Source: Candidatus Bathyarchaeota archaeon A05DMB-4 (GTDB taxonomy: Archaea > Thermoproteota > Bathyarchaeia > Bathyarchaeales > SOJC01). Taken from it: 64,000 bases of DNA. Shown here in pieces: positions 14,827-24,209 of this stretch (its first letter is position 1; each line of letters opens with the position of its first letter). The DNA lies in the NCBI GenBank assembly GCA_019685575.1, contig JABFQO010000008.1, forward strand, positions 25,543 to 89,542. Direction: 5' to 3'. The position numbers and the translations under genes are program-made. Under the pieces are notes generated by a model, which saw nothing but the letters and a program-made list of their open reading frames with translations, did no database searches and had not been told where the DNA came from.

Positions 14827-17289
14827 ATGTTCATGAAGCAGTTGCCTAAGGAGTTTAACGTTCTCGAAATTGAGGCAAGGTGGCAGAAGAAGTGGGAAGA
14901 GTTGGGCATTTACCGTTTTGACTGGAAGGACAAGAAACGCCCCACCTTTAGCATTAACACTCCGCCACCGTATCCGTCGGGTGATTTCCACATGGGGAAC
15001 GTCTTGAACTGGACATACTTCGACATGGTAGCCCGCTACAAACGTATGCGAGGCTTTAACGTTCATTTTCCGCAGGGCTGGGACTGCCACGGCTTGCCGA
15101 CCGAAGTCGAGACAGAGGAGTTCTACAAAATCAAAAAAACCGACGTACCGCCGGACAAGTTCCGCAAACTTTGCGAAGGCTTCGTTAACAAGTACATCGA
15201 AATAATGAAGAAAGCCATAATCCAGATGGGATGCTCTCCAGACTGGACGACCGAGTACCGAACTATGGATCCAGACTATTGGCGACGTACCCAACTCAGC
15301 TTCATCATACTCTACAAGAAAGGCTTCATCTACCAAGGCACGCACCCAATCAACTGGTGCCCCCGATGCGAAACCGCTATCGCTGACGCAGAGGTTGAGC
15401 ATGAAACCCGAGAGGGCACACTGCACTACGTCAGGTTCCCATTGGCAGATAGCAAAGAAACCCTAACGATAGCCACGACCCGCCCCGAACTCTTGCCCGC
15501 CTGCGTCACCGTGGCCGTCAACCCGAACGACGAGCGCTACAAGAAACACGTACACAAACAAATCTACGTACCAATAGCCGAGCGAAACGTCAGAATCATC
15601 GCGGAAGACATGGTTGACCCCTCTTTCGGCACGGGTGTAGTAATGATTTGCACGTATGGCGACAAAGCCGACGTCCAAAGCGTCACCAAACATCACTTGC
15701 CAGTGATCATGTGCATAACTGAAACAGGCAAAATGAACCAAAACGCAGAGAAATATCAGGGTTTAACGGTTGCTGAAGCCAAAAAAGCCGTTGCGGAAGA
15801 TTTGAGAAAGCAAGGGTTGCTAGAAAAAACAGAAAGACTGCAGCAGGAAGTTGGTGTATGCTGGCGATGCGGCACACCCATCGAAATTCTCGAACGAAAA
15901 CAGTGGTTCATGAAAACCCGCGCGTTAACTGACCAAGTTGAAAAACACGCGTTAGAGGTTAAGTGGTACCCGGATTACATGAAAGCCCGCCTAATCGACT
16001 GGGCAAAATCTCTCGACTGGGACTGGGTAATCTCGCGACAAAGAGTTTTCGCCACGCCCATCCCCATATGGTACTGCAAAAAATGTGGAGAAGTTATTCT
16101 CGCCGAAGAAGATTGGGTTCCGGTTGACCCGAAACTGGAGAAGCCTAGAATCAGCAATTGTCCCAAATGTGGAGGCGCTGAATTCGTACCGGAAAAAGAC
16201 GTGCTGGACACGTGGATGGACTCTTCAATTTCTAGCGCCGTGCATGCTGGATGGCCAGACAATCAAGAGTGGAGAAGACTGTTTCCCGCGGATATGCACC
16301 CGTCTGGTACAGACATTATCCGCACATGGGCGTACTACCTAATGGTTAGAAACCTTGCTTTATTCAACGAGAAACCCTACAAAAGTTGCCTCATAAACGG
16401 CATGGTGCTAGGTAACGATGGCACAAAAATGAGCAAATCGAAAGGCAACTACACGGCGGCGCCAGAGATTTTGGGTAAGTTTGGGGCGGATGCAACGAGG
16501 CAGTGGGCTGCGAATGGTGGTGCCACTGGTTCTGACATACCGTTCCGTCAGCCCGATGTGGAGTACGGCTGGAGGTTTCAGAGAAAACTTTGGAATGCTG
16601 CGCGGTTTACTAGTTTACTTCTGGAAGATTATAAACCAATTAAAAAGCCACGGCTTGAACTGCTCGACAAGTGGTTGCTTAGTAGACTTGAAAAGACGGT
16701 TAAGAAAGTTACTGACGCGTTTGAAAATTGTCAGTTCAACGTTGCCATCGAAGAAACCAGAAACTTCACTTGGCATGAATTCTGCGATCATTACATCGAG
16801 GCGGCGAAGGACAGACTCTACCGTCCCCAAGAGCATGGCGCGGAAAGTCGAAAGGCGGCGCAGTACACGCTTTATGTGGCATTGTACAAAATACTTCAAC
16901 TTCTAGCTCCCGTGATGCCGCACACCGTAGAAGAAATTTACCAAACCATGTACGCTGATACAATAAAAGCCGCAAGCATACACGTAACATCATGGCCTAG
17001 CTGTGACGAATCCATGATCGACGAAGATGCAGAAAAATATGGTGCCATTACAATCGCCCTAATCAGCCAAATCCGACGTGAAAAGTCAGAAAACAAAAAA
17101 CCACTAAACACGCCGATAAAAACGCTCAAAATCTACGTAGAAACTCAAGAAACCGCGAAATTATTGAACCAAGCCAAAAAAGACATTTCTGGAGCATGCA
17201 AAGCTGAAAAAATCGAAATTACAACTGAAAAGCATGAGGGAAAAGAAATTCAAGGCTACCCAAGCATTCGTTACGCGGCAGAGTACTAG
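14827..17289 (+). CDS. valS: Valyl-tRNA synthetase
   Basis: An 820-residue class I enzyme that charges tRNA-Val. The HIGH-type motif is PPYPSGDFHMGN (about 45-56) and the KMSKS loop is GTKMSKSKGN (about 530-539). An editing CP1 domain lies between them, with zinc-type pairs NWCPRCETA, CWRCGTP, CKKCG and CPKCGG. The C-terminal anticodon-binding helical domain is complete. Lysine-rich start MFMKQLPKEFN at 14827; the ATG at 14833 is an alternative. The family and length (archaeal ValS about 800-890 residues) agree. Confidence 0.97.
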   Translation: MFMKQLPKEFNVLEIEARWQKKWEELGIYRFDWKDKKRPTFSINTPPPYPSGDFHMGNVLNWTYFDMVARYKRMRGFNVHFPQGWDCHGLPTEVETEEFYKIKKTDVPPDKFRKLCEGFVNKYIEIMKKAIIQMGCSPDWTTEYRTMDPDYWRRTQLSFIILYKKGFIYQGTHPINWCPRCETAIADAEVEHETREGTLHYVRFPLADSKETLTIATTRPELLPACVTVAVNPNDERYKKHVHKQIYVPIAERNVRIIAEDMVDPSFGTGVVMICTYGDKADVQSVTKHHLPVIMCITETGKMNQNAEKYQGLTVAEAKKAVAEDLRKQGLLEKTERLQQEVGVCWRCGTPIEILERKQWFMKTRALTDQVEKHALEVKWYPDYMKARLIDWAKSLDWDWVISRQRVFATPIPIWYCKKCGEVILAEEDWVPVDPKLEKPRISNCPKCGGAEFVPEKDVLDTWMDSSISSAVHAGWPDNQEWRRLFPADMHPSGTDIIRTWAYYLMVRNLALFNEKPYKSCLINGMVLGNDGTKMSKSKGNYTAAPEILGKFGADATRQWAANGGATGSDIPFRQPDVEYGWRFQRKLWNAARFTSLLLEDYKPIKKPRLELLDKWLLSRLEKTVKKVTDAFENCQFNVAIEETRNFTWHEFCDHYIEAAKDRLYRPQEHGAESRKAAQYTLYVALYKILQLLAPVMPHTVEEIYQTMYADTIKAASIHVTSWPSCDESMIDEDAEKYGAITIALISQIRREKSENKKPLNTPIKTLKIYVETQETAKLLNQAKKDISGACKAEKIEITTEKHEGKEIQGYPSIRYAAEY

Positions 17290-17329
17290 CCAAGGATTTG
17301 CGGTTGATGAAAAAATCGTGGTGACCCTG

Positions 17330-18601
17330 TTAGTGAGAAAGTTTGAAGCGGAGGATCGCAGCGATTCCGCCGAAAGAGTTTTTGAGCATTTGTCCTTCTT
17401 CGGTTTCTGTTGATATCATCTCCACATCCGTGTTCGTGTGCATCGCAAGTTCGGCGAATTCTTCTACAATGTCCTTTGTTTCTTCAATCGTGAGCGTTTG
17501 CGACTTGCAGTTTGGGCATTGTTCGCTGATGAGTTTCTGTTGAAAACTCGGAAGCGTTTGTTCACGTATGGTTTCTTGTTTTTTGTAACCGCATGACGTG
17601 CACTTCACGGTTATTCTCGTGATGTCGAGTCCTTCAGAAAGCAAAAGCATCTTCACCGCGCCCATCTGAAGCGCGCGTCTTACTTCATCTTCACCATACG
17701 TCGCCAACCCCGTGTCATGCCCAACCTGATACAAGAAATCCTGCACCAACTTCTTCTCGTCGACATACCGCACTTGACGAAGAATCTCGGGCGCCCGTTC
17801 CATAATTTCGTCGACACCCTGCTCACTTACGTAAGCCGTATCCAACACGGAGATAATCTTGCTTTTCAGATTGTAATGCAAATAGTCGCCTTTCTCAAAA
17901 TCATACTTTGTAGGACCCGGCCCACCGATGATTAAACCCTTAAGGTCAGGAATCTGCAGAAAAATCTCGTTCGCATGCTTGCCCACACGGTTAAAGTACT
18001 CTAACATTTTTGCCTCTCTTTGTCTTTCAAAACGCGCCGCTGACTGCCCCCCAGCACGATGTTTGCCCGGTACTCCCGACGTGATTTCTTGAACAATTTC
18101 CAACCGTTTACCTCGCAAGGTCGCGAATGACGCGTCATTAGCGTCGAGAAGAATGATTCCGTACGTTTCCTTTTCCCGCAACTGCTCCTGCAAGTATTCG
18201 GTGTGAAACTTTGGGTCACAACGATAAAGATAAACGTTAATCGGCTCAAGCGGCTCAATCACGTAGGTTTCAAGTCTCTCACTGCCGGGACCATTCTGCG
18301 GAATCGCACCAGAAAAGATAACTAGACCGTTTTTTGGAATTTGCTTGAAAAGTTTAAGGCGTTGTTGCACCTTCGTAATTGCGTCTTGAACGTTTTTTCG
18401 TGTGGTGTCAGATTTGATGTTAGAAGCCGTGCCGTATTCATCCCGCAGCATGGCGAGAACCTCACTGACCTGCTTGCCTGGTGGAATATGGAGCGAGACG
18501 AGTTCGGTGCCCCTTCCCTCCTTACGAGACAGAGCCTCCAGTGCCTTTCTGAGCCTATAAAGCTCAAGCGAAGTTCTTTTTGGTTGTTGCTGATTACTCA
18601 A
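17330..18601 (-). CDS. prf1: Peptide chain release factor aRF1
   Basis: A 423-residue class I release factor that reads all three stop codons. It has the NIKS motif (SNIKSDTTRK, about 60-69) in domain 1 and the GGQ motif (RAGGQSAARF, about 183-192) that triggers peptide release. Near the C-terminus is a zinc-type pair, CTSCGYKK and CPNCKSQ. I chose TTG 18601 (product begins LSNQQQPKRTSLELY) because the frame upstream encodes hydrophobic residues not seen in the family. The next gene upstream, a biotin carrier, is on the same strand. Confidence 0.96.
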   Translation of the reverse strand: MSNQQQPKRTSLELYRLRKALEALSRKEGRGTELVSLHIPPGKQVSEVLAMLRDEYGTASNIKSDTTRKNVQDAITKVQQRLKLFKQIPKNGLVIFSGAIPQNGPGSERLETYVIEPLEPINVYLYRCDPKFHTEYLQEQLREKETYGIILLDANDASFATLRGKRLEIVQEITSGVPGKHRAGGQSAARFERQREAKMLEYFNRVGKHANEIFLQIPDLKGLIIGGPGPTKYDFEKGDYLHYNLKSKIISVLDTAYVSEQGVDEIMERAPEILRQVRYVDEKKLVQDFLYQVGHDTGLATYGEDEVRRALQMGAVKMLLLSEGLDITRITVKCTSCGYKKQETIREQTLPSFQQKLISEQCPNCKSQTLTIEETKDIVEEFAELAMHTNTDVEMISTETEEGQMLKNSFGGIAAILRFKLSH

Positions 18602-18673
18602 CGTCCATCCACACGAGATGTTAAACCCAAAAATACCGTTCGCAAAATAAAAACTTTGGCTACACATCCTTTT

Positions 18674-19237
18674 TTATGATGATTTCAATTTAATTAGAAC
18701 TTGCCCTCTTTCTACGCTTGTGCCCTCTGTCACGTTTACTTCTTGGACCGTGCCCGTTTTCGGCGCTAAAATCTCGTTCTCCATCTTCATAGCCTCCAAA
18801 ATGCAGACTACGTCTCCTGCTTTGACACGGTCGCCTTTCTTAACTTTCACCGCCACCACTCTGCCGGGCATTGAGGCGATTATTGCTCCTTTCGCTAAGG
18901 GAAGCTTCTTCACGGTTTCCTTTGTTGTAAGCGTCTGAAGCGTTTCATCTCTTACGGCTTTTTTGGCGGCAACCTCTGGTTTAATGACGAAACTCTTGTC
19001 GTCAACTTCAACCGTAAACTGCTCGCCTTCGCCTTGACAAAGCTTTATTCTGTATTGTTTGCCATCAACCTTTACCGTGAATGTTTGATCGTTTGGGTCA
19101 AGTTTGCGTGTTACTTCCACGCCATATTTTTTGTCGTCAACCTCGCAGACAAAGAATGTGGGTCTGTCAGTTTTCGCTAAACGCACATGGCGACTTCTGC
19201 CTTCCACTGCAAACGTCTGATCCTTAACTAGGAACAT
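18674..19237 (-). CDS. Biotin carboxyl carrier protein, copy 1
   Basis: A 187-residue carrier subunit for the split biotin carboxylase. The C-terminal biotinyl domain has EAMKMENE with the modified Lys, in the second half of VCILEAMKMENEI. The N-terminal about 100 residues contain repeated short beta units (FTVKVDGKQYRIK, FTVEVDDKSFVIK), which may dock on PycA or PycB. The start ATG 19237 overlaps the end of the biotin carboxylase gene by ten bases. Its biotinyl segment is identical over 124 bp to the second carrier gene. Confidence 0.92.
   Translation of the reverse strand: MFLVKDQTFAVEGRSRHVRLAKTDRPTFFVCEVDDKKYGVEVTRKLDPNDQTFTVKVDGKQYRIKLCQGEGEQFTVEVDDKSFVIKPEVAAKKAVRDETLQTLTTKETVKKLPLAKGAIIASMPGRVVAVKVKKGDRVKAGDVVCILEAMKMENEILAPKTGTVQEVNVTEGTSVERGQVLIKLKSS
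18722..18845 (-). repeat. 124-bp perfect duplication, copy 1 (biotinyl domain)
   Basis: Base-for-base identical to 20874-20997, inside the biotinyl-domain coding region of the two carrier genes. The flanks differ, so recent gene conversion or a recent tandem duplication followed by divergence is likely. Confidence 0.92.
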
Positions 19238-20745
19238 TGTGTATCCACGCTCCAAAAGCCTCGGGTTTTCCAGTAAGACGCAACCGTGGTCTTTCGAACA
19301 GGCATAACCGCCCTAGTTACCTTTTGATTTTGCAGATACGTCGCGATGGCGGCTGACAAAACCGCGATGTCTTCATATTCGTGTTCTCTCGCTAAGGCAA
19401 TGTTATTGATTCTTTCTTGAACGAAGTTCGTATGAATATTCCCCGACTGGTATTGTTCGTCCTCGAGAATCTTCTTGTGAAAAGGAATAGTGGTTTCGAT
19501 GCCTTCGATAACATATTCACTCAAAGCATTCCTCATACGCGCGATTGCTTCTTCCCTCGTACGCGCCCAAACAGCCAACTTTGCGATCAAAGAGTCATAA
19601 TAAACCGGAATAGTGTACCCTTCATGAAGCGCGCTGTCGACTCTGACGCCCAAACCGCCTGGCTGATGATACTTAGTGACCGTGCCCGGGCATGGCTCAA
19701 AATCGTTGTATGGGTCTTCGGCGTTGATTCTGCAATTTATCGCGTGTCCATAGAGCTTAACATCCTCTTGTTTGAACGAAAGCGGTTCGCCGGCTGCTAT
19801 TTCTATTTGTTCCTTAACGATGTCGATGCCCGTCACCATCTCCGTGATCAAGTGTTCCACTTGTAACCGCGTGTTCATCTCCAAAAAATAAAACTCGCCA
19901 TGCTCATCGACCAAAAACTCCACGGTGCCCGCGTTGACGTATTCCGCCGCTTTTGCCGCCTTAACCGCTGTTTCTCCAATAATTTTTCGCAATTCCTCTG
20001 TCATCATTGGCGAAGGCGTTTCTTCAATGAGTTTCTGGTATCTTCGTTGAATGCTGCATTCTCTTTCGCCCAGATGGAGTATCGTGCCTTTTTTGTCAGC
20101 GAGAACTTGAAATTCGATGTGGCGGGGTTTTTCCAACATCTTTTCAACGTAAAGCCGCGAGTTACCAAAAGATGTTTTTGCTTCCATACGCGCGCTTTCT
20201 ACGGCTTGAGAGATTTCCGTTCTATCACGAACTACACGCATTCCTCTTCCTCCACCGCCAAAAACTGCCTTGATCAAAACCGGAAAACCCAAATTTTCTG
20301 CAACTTGTGCTATTTCCTTTTCATCAGCGATTGGTTCAGCAGTCCCTGGTATCAAGGGCACGTTAGCCTTCGCAACAGTCGTTCGCGCAGCGATTTTATT
20401 TCCCATCTTTCTCAAAGTAGCACTGGATGGTCCGATGAATACGATTTTGTTATTTTCGCATGCCTCGGCAAACGCCGGGTTTTGTGCCAAGAATCCGTAG
20501 CCGGGATGAATCGCGTCTGCACTTGTTTTTTTGGCGATTTCGAGTATTTTTTTGATGTTGAGGTAGCTTTCGTTTGGCTGGGGCGATCCAATGCAGTAGG
20601 CTTCGTCTGCGTATCTCAAATGTAGCGAGTTTCTATCTGCTTCGGAATATATGGCGACTGTTCTGATGCCTAATTCTCGGCAAGCCCTCACGATGCGTAA
20701 CGCAATCTCGCCTCTGTTCGCAACAAGAACCTTCTCGAATAGCAT
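19228..20745 (-). CDS. pycA: Biotin carboxylase subunit (pyruvate carboxylase subunit A)
   Basis: A 505-residue ATP-grasp enzyme that carboxylates the biotin on a carrier protein using ATP and bicarbonate. It has the N-terminal fold (KVLVANRGEIALRI, 5-18), the ATP loop FGGGGRGMRVV (about 161-171), and FLEMNTRLQVEH (about 289-300). Its C-terminal 40 residues (SAAIATYLQNQ, then AVMPVRKTTVASYW) resemble the end of PycB and are not part of the usual biotin carboxylase fold. It sits between two carrier genes and downstream of PycB. Confidence 0.95.
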   Translation of the reverse strand: MLFEKVLVANRGEIALRIVRACRELGIRTVAIYSEADRNSLHLRYADEAYCIGSPQPNESYLNIKKILEIAKKTSADAIHPGYGFLAQNPAFAEACENNKIVFIGPSSATLRKMGNKIAARTTVAKANVPLIPGTAEPIADEKEIAQVAENLGFPVLIKAVFGGGGRGMRVVRDRTEISQAVESARMEAKTSFGNSRLYVEKMLEKPRHIEFQVLADKKGTILHLGERECSIQRRYQKLIEETPSPMMTEELRKIIGETAVKAAKAAEYVNAGTVEFLVDEHGEFYFLEMNTRLQVEHLITEMVTGIDIVKEQIEIAAGEPLSFKQEDVKLYGHAINCRINAEDPYNDFEPCPGTVTKYHQPGGLGVRVDSALHEGYTIPVYYDSLIAKLAVWARTREEAIARMRNALSEYVIEGIETTIPFHKKILEDEQYQSGNIHTNFVQERINNIALAREHEYEDIAVLSAAIATYLQNQKVTRAVMPVRKTTVASYWKTRGFWSVDTQCS

Positions 20746-20831
20746 GCTCCTTTCTCTTACCTAGCCTACAGCAAATCTACAACAAAATGTGGGCTTACTT
20801 TATAAAAAACTATTGCACAGCATGGAAGAGA

Positions 20832-21401
20832 TTATTTTATTATGAACAAAACCTGCCCTTCGCTTACTATTAAGCCCTCTGTCACGTTTACTTCTTGGAC
20901 CGTGCCCGTTTTCGGCGCTAAAATCTCGTTCTCCATCTTCATAGCCTCCAAAATGCAGACTACGTCTCCTGCTTTGACACGGTCGCCTTTCTTAACTCGG
21001 ACAGAGGTTATTTTGCCAGCCATCGGCGCAGTCACCGCTCCGTCGACAATTCCTTTGCCGACGGGTTCTTTAATTCTTGTAAGCGTAGGCGTTGGCGTTT
21101 GTGTAGGTTGTGTGGCGAAACGGGGCAGTTGTGTTTTAACTTCTGATTTTATGGGTATATCTTCAACTTTAATCATGAATGATGGTTGTTTGCTTGGTTT
21201 ACTTACTACGATAGTATAGGTTTTTTCGCCTATTTTTATTCTTAAAGGCGTTTCATACTCGAACTTTCTGTTCACGAGTTCTACGTCGCGCATTTTATCG
21301 CCAATTTTGACAGTGAAATGTTGTTGGTTGTCTTTTTTTGCGAGTTCTATCTTGTACTGCGTATCCTCAACGGCAACCGTATAGTTAGTCAATGTACCCA
21401 C
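20832..21401 (-). CDS. Biotin carboxyl carrier protein, copy 2
   Basis: A 189-residue carrier with the same design as copy 1: an N-terminal set of short beta units (HFTVKIGDKMRDVEL), a Thr/Pro-rich linker (QTPTPTLTR) and a C-terminal biotinyl domain with EAMKMENE. It overlaps the PycB 3' end by 17 bases, so the two are coupled. Presence of two carriers for one carboxylase and one transferase subunit suggests either dosage or a second acceptor. It ends ...VSEGQVLFIIK, differing from copy 1 only outside the shared 124-bp block and near the C-terminus. Confidence 0.92.
   Translation of the reverse strand: MGTLTNYTVAVEDTQYKIELAKKDNQQHFTVKIGDKMRDVELVNRKFEYETPLRIKIGEKTYTIVVSKPSKQPSFMIKVEDIPIKSEVKTQLPRFATQPTQTPTPTLTRIKEPVGKGIVDGAVTAPMAGKITSVRVKKGDRVKAGDVVCILEAMKMENEILAPKTGTVQEVNVTEGLIVSEGQVLFIIK
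20874..20997 (-). repeat. 124-bp perfect duplication, copy 2 (biotinyl domain)
   Basis: Identical to 18722-18845 with sharp boundaries on both sides. Third-codon positions are identical as well, which selection on the protein alone would not maintain. Confidence 0.92.
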
Positions 21402-22974
21402 CCTGCTTTAACAACGCCTGCCGTGCCCTAAGAGTCCAAGGCGAAATCGTTTCCCTTTTCCTTGAAGGAATTACGGCTATCGCTTCGCTTGTGCTGCTTA
21501 CGAACGTGGCGATGGCAGCGGAAACGGCTGCGACTTCTTTCAATTCCTCTCTTTCTTTAGGGGGCAATTGGCTAAGTTTGTCTTCTTGTTTTGCTATTCT
21601 TTTCTTGAAAAACTCCAAGGCTACTTGGGGGAAAAGTACGTAGGTGAGTTTATCCTCTTCGGTTTTGATGTATTTCCATGCTTCTTCTGGGATTTTGTCT
21701 AACTCGGGTTCCAGTAGGTCGGCGGGACGCTGGGTTATTACCGGTTCGTCGCCAATTATTTTTTTCTTTACTGACTCTGAAATCGGAGCGGGAGGTTTGC
21801 CGTATAATCCTTTCACGTAATCTTTGACTTCTTTGGGTACGTTTTTGTAGCGTTTGCCGGAGATGACGTTTAAGACTGCCTGGGTGCCTACGATCTGGCT
21901 GGTAGGCGTCACTAATGGTGGATAGCCAAGGTCTTTTCTTACCTTTGGTACTTCTTCTAAAACTTCCTTCAATTTTTCCAACGCGTTTTGTTCTTTCAAT
22001 TGGGCGATGAGGTTGGAAAACATGCCGCCGGGAATTTGGTGTACAAGAATGGATGTGTCGACGCGTTCGGCTATGGGGTCAATTAGCCGTAGTGGGTCAT
22101 AATATTTCTCTCGTAGGGTTCGGAAGTATTCGGCTATTTCTATAAGCAATGCCATGTCGAAGCCGGGGTTGTAAGGAGTGTTCTGCAAGGCGGCGACAAG
22201 AGTTTCCACAGGGGGTTGGCTGGTTCCCCACGCGAAAGGCGAAAACGACGTGTCTAATATGTCCACGTTCGCTTCGCAAGCTTTTTGATAGGTCATCAGT
22301 GCCATGCCGCTTGTGGAGTGACAGTGCAAGTGTACGGGTAGGTCTATGTTCTTCTTTAATTCTGAAATTAGTTCGTAAGCTGGTTGTGGCGCCAGCATTC
22401 CTGCCATGTCCTTTATGCAGATTGAGTCGCATTCGAGTTGGGCAAGTTGGGTGGCTACGTTTAAGTAATGTTCAACTGTGTGTACTGGGCTTATGGTGTA
22501 ACAGATTGTGCCTTGTGCGTGTTTGCCTACTTTTTTGACGGCTTTTATCGCGGTTTCCAGATTGCGGACATCGTTAACCGCGTCGAAGACACGAAAGACG
22601 TCGATGCCATTTTCTGCGGCTTTTTCCACAAATTTTTCAACCACGTCGTCTGCGTAGTTTCTGTAGCCCACGATGTTTTGTCCGCGGAGAAGCATTTGGA
22701 GTTGGGTGTTTTTGATGGCTTTCCGTAAAGCCCGCAGTCTTTCCCAAGGGTCTTCGCCTAAAAACCTTATGCATACGTCGAAAGTTGCGCCGCCCCATGT
22801 TTCGAGCGACCAGAAGCCGACTTGGTCGATTTTTTCGGCGATTTGGAGCATGGATTCGGTGCGCATGCGAGTTGCCATGAGTGATTGGTGGGCGTCTCTG
22901 AAGGTTGTGTCGGTGATTTTGACGGGTTTTGTCAAATTGGATCCGCTCGGTGTTGTTTTGGGGGATAGAAACAA
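21385..22974 (-). CDS. pycB: Pyruvate carboxylase subunit B / carboxyltransferase subunit
   Basis: Up to 529 residues. It is the carboxyltransferase that moves CO2 from biotin to pyruvate (giving oxaloacetate), related to oxaloacetate decarboxylase alpha. The TIM-barrel start KITDTTFRDAHQS (about 22-34) has the metal Asp; GGATFDVCIRFLGEDPWERL and a metal-binding HLHCHSTSG are visible. The C-terminal segment (SAAIATFVSS, AVIPSRKRETISPW) matches the end of PycA. TTG 22974 or TTG 22935 (LTKPVKITDTT) could be the start; the second matches family length better. It is first in the operon with two carriers and PycA. Confidence 0.93.
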   Translation of the reverse strand: MFLSPKTTPSGSNLTKPVKITDTTFRDAHQSLMATRMRTESMLQIAEKIDQVGFWSLETWGGATFDVCIRFLGEDPWERLRALRKAIKNTQLQMLLRGQNIVGYRNYADDVVEKFVEKAAENGIDVFRVFDAVNDVRNLETAIKAVKKVGKHAQGTICYTISPVHTVEHYLNVATQLAQLECDSICIKDMAGMLAPQPAYELISELKKNIDLPVHLHCHSTSGMALMTYQKACEANVDILDTSFSPFAWGTSQPPVETLVAALQNTPYNPGFDMALLIEIAEYFRTLREKYYDPLRLIDPIAERVDTSILVHQIPGGMFSNLIAQLKEQNALEKLKEVLEEVPKVRKDLGYPPLVTPTSQIVGTQAVLNVISGKRYKNVPKEVKDYVKGLYGKPPAPISESVKKKIIGDEPVITQRPADLLEPELDKIPEEAWKYIKTEEDKLTYVLFPQVALEFFKKRIAKQEDKLSQLPPKEREELKEVAAVSAAIATFVSSTSEAIAVIPSRKRETISPWTLRARQALLKQGGYID

Positions 22975-23138
22975 GAATTTGCCGCTATTTTAAGTTACCT
23001 TTTTGGAATTGGGTGGGAGTGGTGTTGTTTTGGGGTGTGTGGTTTGTGTTTTTTGTGGAGGTTTTGGAAAGGTTTTAACGTTGAGTTTTTTTATATTCGG
23101 TAGTGTTGGTTGTTGTCAGGCGGTTGGGTGGTTAAGAT

Positions 23139-24002
23139 TTGTCGAGGGCGCCTGTTGTTTCTTTCTTTGCGTATGGGGTAGCTAAGAATTGGGTGGCAGG
23201 TAAAACTGTTGCGGATGCGCTTCGTGAGGCTGAGGTGGCGAATGCGAAGGGTTTTGGTGCGATTTTGAATTATTTGGGTGAAGAAATTCGAAGTCCCGCA
23301 GAAGTTCGTGCTTCTGTTGATGAGTACAAGCGGCTTGCAGGTTTTTTGCCTAAGCGTGGAATTCGCGGGTGTATTTCAATAAAACCGTCGCAAATCGGGC
23401 TTAATCTTGGCGAGAGTGTTTTTCGGCGGAATTTGGCGGAAATTGTCGAGTTTGCGGATGAGTTGGGCGTGTTTGTTTGGGTAGATATGGAGGGTTCCAG
23501 TTTTACGGAGGCTACGTTGGATGTTTATTGTAGTTTGTTTTCTCGTTGGAAGGGGCTGGGTGTTTGTGTTCAGTCGTATCTTAAAAGGAGTAAGAGTGAT
23601 GTTGAGCGGTTGGTCGGGGTTGGCGGGAAAATTAGGCTTGTTAAGGGTGCTTATAATGAAGCCGCATCTGTCGCTTATAAATCCAAAGTCGAGGTGGACA
23701 CGAATTTTGCGAGGCTTATGGAGTATCTTTTTCGGAATAGCCGGAGTTTGTTTTCGGTTTCGACGCATGATGACGCATTGGTTAGGTTGGCGGTTAGGCT
23801 TAACAAAAAGTACAAGCGTGATTTTGAGTTTGGCTTTCTTAAGGGAATACGTGATAAACTGAAGCTTGAGTTGATGCGGGAAGGGTTTAGGGTTACAGAG
23901 TACATTCCTTACGGGACGAATTGGTTACCTTACAGTATTAGGCGAATAAGAGAAAAGCCTAGCAATGTTTTGTTGCTTGCTAGGTCTTTGATAAACAGGT
24001 GA
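23139..24002 (+). CDS. Proline dehydrogenase
   Basis: A 287-residue TIM-barrel flavoenzyme that oxidises proline to pyrroline-5-carboxylate. Typical landmarks are SIKPSQIGLNL (about 81-91), VWVDMEGSSFTEATLDVY (about 113-130), GKIRLVKGAYNE (about 163-174) and the final YIPYGTNWLPYSIRRIREKP. Length equals the mono-functional enzyme. TTG 23139 is the only usable start after an in-frame stop two codons earlier (taa gat ttg). No pyrroline-carboxylate dehydrogenase gene is adjacent. Confidence 0.92.
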   Translation: MSRAPVVSFFAYGVAKNWVAGKTVADALREAEVANAKGFGAILNYLGEEIRSPAEVRASVDEYKRLAGFLPKRGIRGCISIKPSQIGLNLGESVFRRNLAEIVEFADELGVFVWVDMEGSSFTEATLDVYCSLFSRWKGLGVCVQSYLKRSKSDVERLVGVGGKIRLVKGAYNEAASVAYKSKVEVDTNFARLMEYLFRNSRSLFSVSTHDDALVRLAVRLNKKYKRDFEFGFLKGIRDKLKLELMREGFRVTEYIPYGTNWLPYSIRRIREKPSNVLLLARSLINR

Positions 24003-24029
24003 TTTTTGTTCTGTTTTTGTGTGGCTGCT

Positions 24030-24094
24030 CGGCGCTTCTCTCTCCCCTCTTCCATATATGATCCTATTAGGCTCCAAATATACGGCAAATATGA
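24030..24094 (-). repeat. Dispersed repeat family, copy 3 (reverse)
   Basis: Reverse copy between proline dehydrogenase and the broken acetyltransferase gene. In its own orientation it is preceded by agtgaaccc...gttctc, as in copy 4, then the tcatatttgccgtatatttgg core and the purine-rich end, followed by an A-rich tail. Confidence 0.85.
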
Positions 24095-24209
24095 ACAGAG
24101 AACTTTGGGTTCACTTTTAGGAGTGTTAGGGAAGGTTTAAGAAACGCTGTATAAACATGCTTCTTTTTTTGGTTATTCTTAGAAGTGGCTGTTTAAGTTG
24201 ATTGAAGAC

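Noticed and set aside
19900..20625. A 241-codon open frame antisense to the biotin carboxylase gene
   Set aside because: It lies wholly inside a well-conserved gene and shows Phe/Arg/Ser-rich shadow composition.
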